From positions 1 to 34,704 of the forward strand of contig VBFH01000071.1 in NCBI GenBank assembly GCA_005883575.1: 34,704 nucleotides of DNA, read 5' to 3'. Below the pieces are notes generated by a model that saw only the letters and a list, made by a program, of their open reading frames with translations, did not search any database and was not told the DNA's origin. The translations under genes were made by a program, and so were the position numbers. This stretch comes from Chloroflexota bacterium. Lineage in GTDB: Bacteria; Chloroflexota; Dormibacteria; Dormibacterales; Dormibacteraceae. This document shows positions 26,428-33,958 of this stretch, piece after piece (the first letter of the stretch is position 1; each line of letters begins with the position of its first letter).

Positions 26428-28077
26428 CGAGCCTTCCGATCTTCCTGCGTACATCGCTTCGATCTGGTCGCGGTAGCGCTCGGCGACTGCCTTGCGCTTC
26501 ACATCAAGCTTCAGCGAAAGTTCTCCTGCCTCCTCGGTGAAATCGCGGTCGAGGAGCGTGAAGTACTTGATCGTCTCCCACCGGCCGAGCCGTGAGTTCA
26601 GCTCGTCGACGGTCTTCTGAATCGAGGCTCTGATCGCTGCTTCGTCCAATCCCTGCTTCTTGGCGTCGTCCCAATCCGGCACCACGAGCGCGGTCACGTA
26701 GGGTTTCCCGTCGCCGATGACCAGAGCCCGGAGCAGCAGTGGGTTGCGCATGAGACCCTGCTCCAGAGGCACGGGCGCGACGTACTTGCCGCCCGCGGTC
26801 TTGAAGAGCGATTTCTTCCGATCGGTGATCTTGAGAAACCCGTCGTTGTCGAACTTACCGATGTCGCCCGAGTAGACCCAGCCGTCCTGCAACACCTCCG
26901 CCGTGGCCGCCGGGTTCTTGTGGTAGCCGAGCATGTTCCCGGGTCCTTTGACCAGGATCTCGCCGTCGTCGGCGACCTTGATCTCGACGCCGGGAAAAGG
27001 CTTGCCCACGGTTAGGAACCTGTGCTCGAGGAGCGTGTTCGAGCACACGCCGGATGACGTCTCGGTCATGCCCCAGCCATTGAGGATCGGCACGCCGATC
27101 GCCCAGAAGAACTCCTCTATCTCGCGCGCCAGGGCCGCCCCGCCGCTGATGAAAAAGCGCAACCGCCCGCCGGTCAACCGCTTACGAAGCGGGGCAAGAA
27201 CGAGCCGATCGGCCAGGCGGTGCTCGGCCCGGAGCAACGGGCCAGGTTTTTGAGCATGGAAGCGACGCTTGCCTGCTCCGATCGCCCAATTGAACAGCGA
27301 GCGCCGGGCGGGACTGGTGTCGCGCACACGCGCCATCACGGCCGCATACATCTTTTCGTACATCCGCGGAGCGCTGCACATGACGGTCGGTTGGACTTCG
27401 GCCAGCTCTTGAGGGATGTGATCCACGCCCCGGGAGATCCAGACCTGACCGCCGTAGATGATGGCGAGGAAGATCTCATTGATCCTCCCGAACACATGGG
27501 AGTACGGAAGCCACGACAGCGCCCGGTCCTGGTCGTTGATGGGATGTACCTCGACCGCCGCGCGGCCGATGTCGACGAGGTTACGGTGCGCCAGCTCGAC
27601 GCCCTTCGGGTCGCCCGTCGTCCCCGACGTGTAGACGATCGTGCACAGGTCGTCGGGTCGGATCGCCGACATGCGCCTGCCGATCTCACCATCCTGTGTG
27701 GGTCCGTGACCGACCCATTCCGCGACCTGTGTCGGCATCAGAGCGACGTTTTTGAAGGGTACCTTCGACGCCGTCGCGGGATTGGACGCAATCGCGAACG
27801 TCGCGCCCGAGTTGTCGACGATCTTCTGGACGACCTCCGGTGTCGAGCCGGGGTAGATCGGAACCGTGATCGCTCCAGCTGCCTGGATGCCGAAGTCGCA
27901 CCAAAGCCAGTCCAGGCTGTTCTCTCCGATCAGGATCACGCAGTCCCCTACCTTGACCCCGGCGTCGATCAACCCGGATGCGACCGCGAGGACGTCGCGG
28001 CGCATCGCGTTCCAACTCGTGGCCTGCCAGACGCCGTCCTGCAGATGATGGGCGAGAGCGCGGTCGCCGTATTTCAT
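26425..28077 (-). CDS. Long-chain acyl-CoA synthetase (AMP-forming)
   Basis: 550 residues from ATG 28077. It activates fatty acids with ATP and CoA. Motifs: P-loop Y-T-S-G-T-T-G-D-P-K-G at 149-159, G-M-T-E-T at 336-340, S-G-D at 403-405, D-R-K-K at 419-422 and Lys431 in G-G-K-Y-V. The architecture resembles FadD15/FAA1-like long-chain synthetases. The frame continues upstream of 28077 with coding-like sequence (A-E-R-T-T-L-G-V-L-F-R-Q-A) matching the family N-terminus, yet there is no ATG, GTG or TTG between the greA stop and 28077. Either the start is non-canonical or the annotated start misses ~25 residues. Downstream of greA on the same strand. Confidence 0.9.
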   Translation of the reverse strand: MKYGDRALAHHLQDGVWQATSWNAMRRDVLAVASGLIDAGVKVGDCVILIGENSLDWLWCDFGIQAAGAITVPIYPGSTPEVVQKIVDNSGATFAIASNPATASKVPFKNVALMPTQVAEWVGHGPTQDGEIGRRMSAIRPDDLCTIVYTSGTTGDPKGVELAHRNLVDIGRAAVEVHPINDQDRALSWLPYSHVFGRINEIFLAIIYGGQVWISRGVDHIPQELAEVQPTVMCSAPRMYEKMYAAVMARVRDTSPARRSLFNWAIGAGKRRFHAQKPGPLLRAEHRLADRLVLAPLRKRLTGGRLRFFISGGAALAREIEEFFWAIGVPILNGWGMTETSSGVCSNTLLEHRFLTVGKPFPGVEIKVADDGEILVKGPGNMLGYHKNPAATAEVLQDGWVYSGDIGKFDNDGFLKITDRKKSLFKTAGGKYVAPVPLEQGLMRNPLLLRALVIGDGKPYVTALVVPDWDDAKKQGLDEAAIRASIQKTVDELNSRLGRWETIKYFTLLDRDFTEEAGELSLKLDVKRKAVAERYRDQIEAMYAGRSEGS

Positions 28078-28180
28078 CGCCTGCCGAAAGAGGACGCCGA
28101 GCGTAGTCCGCTCCGCGATCGCCTCGGGATCGATCTCTTGGGCGCCGGCGGTGGTCGGAGTCCTTAACGAGGACGTGGTG

Positions 28181-28645
28181 TTACTTAACCGCCTTGATCG
28201 TCAACGTCAGAGTGCCCGACGGCACCGATACGGTGACCTTGTCGCCCTTTTTGTGGCCCACCAGGGCGCGACCAACGGGCGAGTCGACCGAGATCCGGCC
28301 GGCGGACGGGTCGCTCTCGACCGCGCCTACCAGATGATAGGTTTCGCTTTCACCCTCATGGTCGACGACCTCGATGGTCGAGCCCGGGCCGGCGACGCTG
28401 GAGTGCGTGTCTCTGATGATCTGCGCGCGCCCGATCATCTCGTGCAGCTCGTAGATCCGGCTGTCGAGCATGCCCACCTCTTCCTTGGCCTGCTCGTACT
28501 CCGGGTTGTCCTCGATGTCTCCCGGCTGGAACGCCTCTTTGAGGCGCTCGCCGGCTTCAGCACGGCGAGTCAGGGCGACCTCGAGATCGCGCTTTAGCTT
28601 CTCGAGGCCCTCGGGTGTCAGCAAAACAGGTTCGGTTAGATCCAT
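28181..28645 (-). CDS. greA: Transcription elongation factor GreA
   Basis: 154 residues from ATG 28645, 8 nt after AAGG; a TTG at 28651 would add two residues. The N-terminal coiled coil carries the acidic tip G-D-I-E-D-N-P-E-Y (the usual form is G-D-L-S-E-N-A-E-Y; the second acidic residue is Asp). The FKBP-like C-terminal domain ends S-P-V-G-R-A-L-V-G-H-K-K-G-D. It rescues backtracked RNA polymerase by stimulating transcript cleavage. The AT-rich box TATTAT lies upstream. Confidence 0.96.
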   Translation of the reverse strand: MDLTEPVLLTPEGLEKLKRDLEVALTRRAEAGERLKEAFQPGDIEDNPEYEQAKEEVGMLDSRIYELHEMIGRAQIIRDTHSSVAGPGSTIEVVDHEGESETYHLVGAVESDPSAGRISVDSPVGRALVGHKKGDKVTVSVPSGTLTLTIKAVK

Positions 28646-28662
28646 ACCCAAGCCTTAACTGA

Positions 28663-28668
28663 ATAATA
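28663..28668 (-). promoter_or_regulatory. Candidate -10 box (TATTAT) for greA
   Basis: TATTAT on the minus strand, 17 nt before ATG 28645, leaving a short leader with AAGG. No clear -35 at 16-18 bp. It lies in the 32-bp gap to the divergent small gene. Confidence 0.4.
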
Positions 28669-28677
28669 GCCCGGCGT

Positions 28678-28977
28678 ATGGACCCCTCCGATCTCAGGGC
28701 CGAGCTCGCCGAACGGTTGGCGAATAGTACGCCAATCGACGCCGAGACGTTCAACGCGGCGTGCTTCATGCTCTCGCGCGCGCTCGAGGGCCTCGAGTTC
28801 AGCACGCCGGAAGCGGCGCCACTCGTCAGGCGGCTACTTCGCGTGGCCGGACGAGTCGTGATCGACACCGCCGCGGCGGATTCATCGTCGGACGTGTGGC
28901 CCGACACCAGGGAGATGGCGCTGCAGTGGATCGACGAAGCGCTGAAGGCGCTGGGCTACGAAGCCCGACCCGTCTAG
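28678..28977 (+). CDS. Small hypothetical protein
   Basis: 99 residues, ATG 28678. Helical, acidic, no Cys pair, no signal or membrane segment. It looks coding: amphipathic helices such as E-T-F-N-A-A-C-F-M-L-S-R-A-L-E-G, and a C-terminal W-I-D-E-A-L-K-A-L-G-Y. No family recognised. Divergent from greA with a 32-bp gap; its TAG ends one base before the TadG-like stop on the other strand. Confidence 0.55.
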   Translation: MDPSDLRAELAERLANSTPIDAETFNAACFMLSRALEGLEFSTPEAAPLVRRLLRVAGRVVIDTAAADSSSDVWPDTREMALQWIDEALKALGYEARPV

Positions 28978-28978
28978 C

Positions 28979-31225
28979 TCAGTTAATCAGCCGCGCCGCC
29001 GGCGGCACCGGCGAATAGTTCGGGTTGAAGTCGATTCCGGCGGCCCCGGAACCAGCCACCTTCGCCGTGTAGCAGATCACCTGGCCCGCAAGCGGCGATC
29101 GGTCGCCACCGTTGATCGTCCAGTTGGCGCTCGGCGTGTAGATCGTCCCGATGTACTGCGTGGACGCCCCACCGTTCAGGGTCTCGTCGCATGTGTTGCT
29201 GGCCGGCGCGTAGATGACAATCCAGTTGTACTGGACGCCTGAGTACACATACGTCGCGCCCTGCGAGTTCTGGCTGAAGCACGAACCGTTCGGGAAGTAG
29301 AACTGCACGCCTCCGGGTGTGACCTGCGAGCCGACGCATGGAGCATTGATGTTGCCCGGGTTGGGAGAGAGCTGGCAGTAGTTTTCGTTCGCCACGTCGC
29401 CGGCCGTGTACGGCGGGTACTCGAGCGACATGGGCGCGTTCTCCTGCGACAGCAGGTTGGCCGGTGGAGGGCAGTTGCTGAAGCACTGCGGTTTAGTCTC
29501 GGAGTCAGGCGGGATGCAGTTGATGGTCCTCACCTGGGCGTAGCACGTGACCGAGGGGTTGGCGATCATCGTGTCGTTGATGTCGTAGAGGGACGCACCC
29601 GCCGCCGGAGGCAAGGCCGGGGCCGCGGCGCCCAGCGCCCACGCGGTTCCATTTGGAAACGGTCCGATGGGAGTTCCGTTGACATAGCCGGGGGCGTTGA
29701 AGCGACCCACCCAACCGAAGTTGTCCTGGACTCCATCGCACCCGTTCGGGTTCAAGTACACGTTGTAGTACTGGGCGCCGGGAGCGTTCTTGGTGATGTT
29801 GATGGTGATCCCGATGTTGGACGGGGCGTTCAGGTTGCCCGTCACCACGTTGGGGGTGAGCTGGCACTGCGACGGCGCGCTTTCGCGCTTGCAGCTCGAC
29901 GGGGGATAGCATGGATCCGGGGTGACGCCCGGGTCCAGGAACTGGTCGAAGCGGACCGACGTCAGCTCGACGCCCCATCTGTTATTGCGACCCAAGGAGT
30001 CGGTGATTCCCGAGTGGCACGGGTTCGGCGTCAGCGGTGAAAGCTTGGTGCACGTCGGGCCGAGAAGAATTGTCTGAGGGGCGCCGTTCGCTACCGTGAA
30101 GTGGCCGGCGCAGGTGACCCCGTTCTGGTTCCAGAACTGCGGGTCGGCGACGCCGTTGGGGTTTGAGTACAGGGCTTCATCCGGCGCCCTCAGCTCGTTG
30201 GACAGGAGGCTGCCGTTGGCGTCGGACGTGTAACCGTTGGTCCAGTTGTAGACGCCGGGGTCCAGGAAGGCGCAGCTGGCAGACCCACCGCTCAGGTGGA
30301 AGCTTCCATAGCTGCCGGGATACATCTCGGTCCACGTGCCGCGGTTGTACTGGCTGTAGGCCTGCGCGTTTGCGTAGTAGCTGACCGAGTTTGCGAGGAA
30401 GCCGGGGTCCGGCAGGGTCGGCGCGGGGACGATGCCGGTGCCCTGTATGTCACCCACTGCGCACGTCGGGTTCGGCGCGTAAGGGACGAACCCGGGGCTT
30501 GAGTTGTAGCAGTAATACTGCGCGACGTTGCAGTTCGATCCGGCGCCGCCATAGCAGTTGCCGGCCTCGTGCAGGTTGGAGTCGAGGCACGCGGTGCCGT
30601 TCGTGTACACGTCGCCAAGCACCGTGAGCTGGGCGGAGCCGGTCAGGTTCGTGGCGCAGCTCTGCGTGCTGAGCGTCAGCAGCGCGGGCGTCTGGCGCTG
30701 GTTGCCCACGATCGACGTCGCCGTGGCGCTGATTGGGATCGTCAAACCTCCGCCGAAGACCTGCATGAACGCCAGCGGAAGGTTGTGGGACGTCGTGTAG
30801 GTGAACTGATAGCCGTTGAACTGCGTGTCGGTGGCGACGATGTTGAGCGTGTAACCTTCGCGGTAGGTGTAGGTCCACGTGTTCTCACGGAGCGAATTGT
30901 TTGCTCCGACCATCCTCAGTATCGGGCCGTTGCTCGTCGCCCAGCCGCTGTACAGCCGCAGGTCGCGCTGGTACAGCGCCACCGACTGCTGGACGGAGAG
31001 GGTCAGGTCGGTGTAGTTCTCATACCAGTCGCCGGCCGCCAGGGCGGCGGCGTCAACCGCGGTCTGCTGGTCGCGGCGGTCGACGTAACCGCGGCCGGAG
31101 TCGACGGCGAGGCCGAGCATCCCGAACAGGACAAGGATCAGCAGGGCGATCAGGATGATCGCCTGGCCCTCCTGCAGCTTGCGCTGCGGAGACTTAGTTC
31201 GAGTACTCGGCTCGATAAACCGCAT
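28979..31225 (-). CDS. TadG-like pseudopilin/pilus-assembly protein, large Cys-rich ectodomain
   Basis: 748 residues. The N-terminus E-G-Q-A-I-I-L-I-A-L-L-I-L followed by D-S-G-R-G-Y-V-D-R-R-D-Q-Q-T-A-V-D-A-A-A-L-A-A-G is the Tad/TadG signature (one membrane helix, then the A-V-D-A-A-A-L helix). The remaining ~690 residues are extracellular, rich in Asn, Tyr, Gly and Pro with about 23 cysteines, suggesting a disulfide-stabilised surface domain. I see no von Willebrand A domain, unlike many TadG proteins. ATG 31225 overlaps the preceding TadE-like gene by 32 nt. Last gene of the operon; convergent with the small hypothetical. Confidence 0.85.
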   Translation of the reverse strand: MRFIEPSTRTKSPQRKLQEGQAIILIALLILVLFGMLGLAVDSGRGYVDRRDQQTAVDAAALAAGDWYENYTDLTLSVQQSVALYQRDLRLYSGWATSNGPILRMVGANNSLRENTWTYTYREGYTLNIVATDTQFNGYQFTYTTSHNLPLAFMQVFGGGLTIPISATATSIVGNQRQTPALLTLSTQSCATNLTGSAQLTVLGDVYTNGTACLDSNLHEAGNCYGGAGSNCNVAQYYCYNSSPGFVPYAPNPTCAVGDIQGTGIVPAPTLPDPGFLANSVSYYANAQAYSQYNRGTWTEMYPGSYGSFHLSGGSASCAFLDPGVYNWTNGYTSDANGSLLSNELRAPDEALYSNPNGVADPQFWNQNGVTCAGHFTVANGAPQTILLGPTCTKLSPLTPNPCHSGITDSLGRNNRWGVELTSVRFDQFLDPGVTPDPCYPPSSCKRESAPSQCQLTPNVVTGNLNAPSNIGITINITKNAPGAQYYNVYLNPNGCDGVQDNFGWVGRFNAPGYVNGTPIGPFPNGTAWALGAAAPALPPAAGASLYDINDTMIANPSVTCYAQVRTINCIPPDSETKPQCFSNCPPPANLLSQENAPMSLEYPPYTAGDVANENYCQLSPNPGNINAPCVGSQVTPGGVQFYFPNGSCFSQNSQGATYVYSGVQYNWIVIYAPASNTCDETLNGGASTQYIGTIYTPSANWTINGGDRSPLAGQVICYTAKVAGSGAAGIDFNPNYSPVPPAARLIN

Positions 31226-31796
31226 ATGCAGTGATGACGAAGTTGTTGCCTACGACTTGCTGAATAATTGGGGTGATCGGCTGGAACGTGTACCAGAGGG
31301 TCACCTTGAGCGGTTGGTTTCCATCCGCGGCGACAGCCTCGTTACAGCCAGCGGGCGGCGGATTGTACGGCAGCTGCCCGCGGGGCGCATTGGGTGTTCC
31401 GTTGCCCGCGGCGCTCGGGTCAGTGATGAAAACCCAGCCCGAGTTGGGTGGAGGCTTTTGGGGCGAACCCTGCGCAATGCCTCCGTTCGGGATGGGGCCG
31501 TTGGGGCAAGGGTTTGCCAGCAGCACCGCGACGGCGTGACCCTGAGTGGCCGCCTGGACGTCGGTGTTTTTTGGCCAGTTGTGGGACGCGCCGCTGGGGT
31601 CGATGAAGTACGACGCCCGCACCGCCACCCGCGCGCCTTCGTTGGCCGCCTGCTGCAGCGTGATGTACAGGTACAGGGCACGGCCGAAGTCGATGATCCC
31701 GAAGGTCAGCAGCAGCAGGACCGGCGCAATGATCGCGAACTCGGTCAAACCCTGCGACCGCTCGCTGCGAAAGTAACGCTTCATGCGCTCTCTCAT
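31194..31796 (-). CDS. TadE-like minor pseudopilin (second copy)
   Basis: 200 residues. S-Q-G-L-T-E-F-A-I-I-A-P near 14-25 followed by a membrane helix, I-D-F-G-R-A-L-Y and Q-Q-A-A-N-E-G-A-R are the TadE hallmark: prepilin-type processing near the Gly and a helix that packs into or primes the Flp pilus. The ectodomain is Pro/Asn-rich. ATG 31796 overlaps the first TadE-like stop (ATGA); ATG 31784 is an alternative. The open frame upstream of 31796 is a shadow. Confidence 0.88.
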   Translation of the reverse strand: MRERMKRYFRSERSQGLTEFAIIAPVLLLLTFGIIDFGRALYLYITLQQAANEGARVAVRASYFIDPSGASHNWPKNTDVQAATQGHAVAVLLANPCPNGPIPNGGIAQGSPQKPPPNSGWVFITDPSAAGNGTPNAPRGQLPYNPPPAGCNEAVAADGNQPLKVTLWYTFQPITPIIQQVVGNNFVITAYAVYRAEYSN

Positions 31797-32419
31797 GGCT
31801 TGCCCTGGATGGTGAAGTGCTCGTTGTAGGCAAGGTTCAGCCCCTGGCCGAACAGGCCCTGGATCAACGGGGTGATGAGCTGGAATCGCATCAAGAGAGA
31901 CACGTTGATGTCTCCCAACCACATCGAGTTGTCGGTGGGATGGTTGATGATCGAGCCGCGCGAGTTGCCGTTGGGGTCGGTGTAGCAGATGTAGACGTTC
32001 ACGTTCTGCGAGGTCGCCGGAAAAGCCGAGGCGGGGTACGGCTTGTTGCTGACGCCGTTCCCGTCCGTGGGTGAGAGACATCCCGCCTGCTGCATCAGGT
32101 GGATCTGCGGATCCTTGAACCCGGCGCCATAGAGGGAGTCGCTTACGGCCCTCAGCACATCAGCGTCGTCGAGGAAGTTGTTCTCGCGCGCGGCGGTGTT
32201 GAACCAGGCGCCGTGGCGGGCCCCTTCCCGGGCCGCACCCTGGAGGCTGACGGAGTAGTAAAAGGCCCTGGAAAGGTCGATGAGGCCCATAGCGAGCAGC
32301 AAGAGGACCATGGAGGAGATTGCGAACTCCACCAGCGATTGGCCGCGCTGCCGCTTGCGGTGAACGAGCGTTCTACCTCCAGCCGGCATTTCCAGCGCCA
32401 TAGGATGCAACATCTGCAC
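31793..32419 (-). CDS. TadE-like minor pseudopilin (first copy)
   Basis: 208 residues from GTG 32419; in-frame ATGs at 32413 and further in are alternatives. R-G-Q-S-L-V-E-F-A-I-S-S near 25-36 is the prepilin-like processing region with Glu five after the Gly, then a membrane helix, L-I-D-L-S-R-A-F-Y-Y and A-A-R-E-G-A-R. First gene of tadE-tadE-tadG. The secretion ATPase, platform (TadABC) and major Flp pilin genes are not in this window. No convincing promoter, but palindromes lie just upstream. Confidence 0.88.
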   Translation of the reverse strand: MQMLHPMALEMPAGGRTLVHRKRQRGQSLVEFAISSMVLLLLAMGLIDLSRAFYYSVSLQGAAREGARHGAWFNTAARENNFLDDADVLRAVSDSLYGAGFKDPQIHLMQQAGCLSPTDGNGVSNKPYPASAFPATSQNVNVYICYTDPNGNSRGSIINHPTDNSMWLGDINVSLLMRFQLITPLIQGLFGQGLNLAYNEHFTIQGKP

Positions 32420-32424
32420 GCGTC

Positions 32425-32436
32425 TAACGTGCGTTA
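32425..32436. promoter_or_regulatory. Palindrome upstream of the Tad operon
   Basis: TAACG-TG-CGTTA, a perfect 5-bp inverted repeat 5 bp upstream of the first TadE-like GTG. The position suits a repressor operator. No known regulator is assigned. Confidence 0.3.
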
Positions 32437-32473
32437 AGTCGTTTTCGTTCGCGAAACGGGCGAGTAATTTAGC

Positions 32474-32491
32474 GGGGTCCCCCCGGACCCC
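32474..32491. repeat. GC-rich hairpin (inverted repeat)
   Basis: GGGGTCC-CCCC-GGACCCC: perfect 7-bp stem, 4-nt loop. No T tract on either side, so not a typical intrinsic terminator. Confidence 0.4.
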
Positions 32492-32683
32492 CAGATGAGC
32501 TCACCTACGGCCAGCGCCGCCAAGCCTCGTCAACCGCCTCGATGGTAGGACGTCCGCACCAAAGCGATCGACGCCACGTTCGACGCCGACCGCCGCAGGG
32601 TCGGGGAGCGCGTAGCTCTCGCCTTCAGGTGGCTCTTTCATCGTGCTTGGTGCACTGAACCACCTCAACCCCACACCGGGACC

Positions 32684-32728
32684 GAGGCCGGCCACTTCAA
32701 GTCCGTCAACGACCAGCTCGGACATGCG
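32684..32728 (+). pseudogene. GGDEF-domain-like fragment
   Basis: The plus-strand frame reads E-A-G-H-F-K-S-V-N-D-Q-L-G-H-A-A, closely matching the GGDEF diguanylate cyclase block D-x-D-H-F-K-x-x-N-D-x-x-G-H-x-x-G-D. The frame is open from 32549 to about 32875 but has no start codon, and neither the upstream LTGLxNR block nor the GG(D/E)EF loop is present. It looks like a small remnant, with the first D-x-D already E-A-G. Confidence 0.35.
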
Positions 32729-32773
32729 GCGTCCAGGCGGCGTCGAAACTCGCGCGCCATCGGCACCACCACG

Positions 32774-33958
32774 CTAGGCCGTGCCGTCCAGGATGGGGGC
32801 CTCGAGCTGAACCTGCCTGCGGTCGCGCTTCCCGCAGTCGCGGTCCCCGCGCCGGACCTCGTCGCGGCTTCGTAGCTTCCCCAACAGCCGGACGCGGCGC
32901 TGCTCGAGCTCGGCCGCCTCCTCCGGCATCCGATGCTGCGCCGCCTCGACCACGCTCAATGCGCGGGCGGGGTCGCCGCGCCGCCACTCCAGGAGCCGCG
33001 CCCGAGCGAGGGAGACGCGAATGTCCTCGCGCGCGTTGGTCTCCAGCCAGCCGAGCAGTCGGTCGGCGCCGGCGATCGAACCACGCCGTACCAGCCGGCG
33101 TGTTAGCAGCAGGCCCGCGGTGGCGGCCGCCTCGCCGCGCGCGAAGGCGGTCGCGTTCCGCAAAGCTCTCCATCCGTCGGCGCGCGCGCCCCGCCTCCAG
33201 CGATGGCGGCCGAGCGCCAGCCAGTCGTCGGCGTCCATGTCGATGTCTGCGCCCTGCAGGCGGCGAAGGAGCCGGGAGTGGAGGTGGACGAGGCTGACCA
33301 CGTCGAGGCGGTTGTGCTCGAGCGCCGCTTCGAGGAAATCACGGGAGCCCTCACGGAGGTAGCCGAAGTACGCGTCCGGGACGAGGGCGCTGGGGAGCGG
33401 ATCGTCGCGCTCGTAACCGAGGACCCGCTGCTCGACGTAACGCAGCGTGCAGTTCTCGAGGCGATGCCGATAGAGCGCGCGGACAAGCGTCAGCAGGTCG
33501 ACATGAGGGGCGAGGGAGAACTCGCCCGGCATGCGCGCCATCACCCAGCGGGTGCGCAGGATCGGTAGGTCGAAGGACCCGCCGTTGAAGGTGGCGAGAC
33601 CGCCTGCGGGCTCGACCTCGTCGCGCAGCGCGTGCAGGAACGCGGACTCCATTCCCGGCTCCGGCAGGAAGAGCTGCACGACGCGAAGACCGGCCGGGAT
33701 GGCGGTCGCGACGGCCGCCGCGAAGATGTACGTGCCGGCGCCGCCTGCCAGCCCGGTCGTCTCCGTGTCGACGTAGGCGATGGAGCCCGGGTGCGGATCC
33801 AGCGCGGGCAAAGCGATCACGTCCTGGCGCACTGCGGCCACACCGAATGGAGTTGGCGCCTCTTCGAAGCCACGGGGCAGCTCCCAGCTGCGCGGTGGGC
33901 GGTGGCGCGGCGGCGCGCCTAGACGGGTAAGGCGCTCGCGGAGAGAAGCTTGAGACAA
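32774..33958 (-). CDS. mrfB: MrfB/YprB-like DEDD exonuclease (RNase H-like fold)
   Basis: 394 residues from TTG 33958, with AAGGAG 10 nt upstream; ATGs at 34000 or 34021 would overlap the helicase further. DEDD motifs: D64-T-E66-T, F-N-G-G-S-F-D130 and H215-N-R-L-D219. The helical C-terminal ~170 residues resemble TPR-like repeats. In Bacillus subtilis, MrfA (helicase) and MrfB (exonuclease) repair mitomycin-C damage outside the UvrABC pathway; the adjacent MrfA-like gene supports the same role here. The start overlaps the helicase stop by 40 nt. The extreme C-terminus is Arg/Asp-rich. Confidence 0.85.
   Translation of the reverse strand: MSQASLRERLTRLGAPPRHRPPRSWELPRGFEEAPTPFGVAAVRQDVIALPALDPHPGSIAYVDTETTGLAGGAGTYIFAAAVATAIPAGLRVVQLFLPEPGMESAFLHALRDEVEPAGGLATFNGGSFDLPILRTRWVMARMPGEFSLAPHVDLLTLVRALYRHRLENCTLRYVEQRVLGYERDDPLPSALVPDAYFGYLREGSRDFLEAALEHNRLDVVSLVHLHSRLLRRLQGADIDMDADDWLALGRHRWRRGARADGWRALRNATAFARGEAAATAGLLLTRRLVRRGSIAGADRLLGWLETNAREDIRVSLARARLLEWRRGDPARALSVVEAAQHRMPEEAAELEQRRVRLLGKLRSRDEVRRGDRDCGKRDRRQVQLEAPILDGTA

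Larger units (their letters stand above)
32420..32773. other. Gene-poor region between the Tad operon and mrfB
   Basis: About 354 bp. It contains palindrome TAACGTGCGTTA (32425-32436), a small hairpin TTTCG-TTCG-CGAAA (32443-32456), a GC hairpin GGGGTCC-CCCC-GGACCCC (32474-32491) and a GGDEF-like scrap (32684-32728). The open frame at 32501-32725 on the minus strand is not convincing as a gene. The likely location of the Tad operon promoter. Confidence 0.5.

Noticed and set aside
32474-32491. GC hairpin as an intrinsic terminator for mrfB
   Set aside because: About 280 nt from the mrfB stop and no T tract on either strand.
32501-32725. 74-residue open frame on the minus strand
   Set aside because: No ribosome-binding site or family; the opposite strand carries the GGDEF-like motif, so this is probably its shadow.
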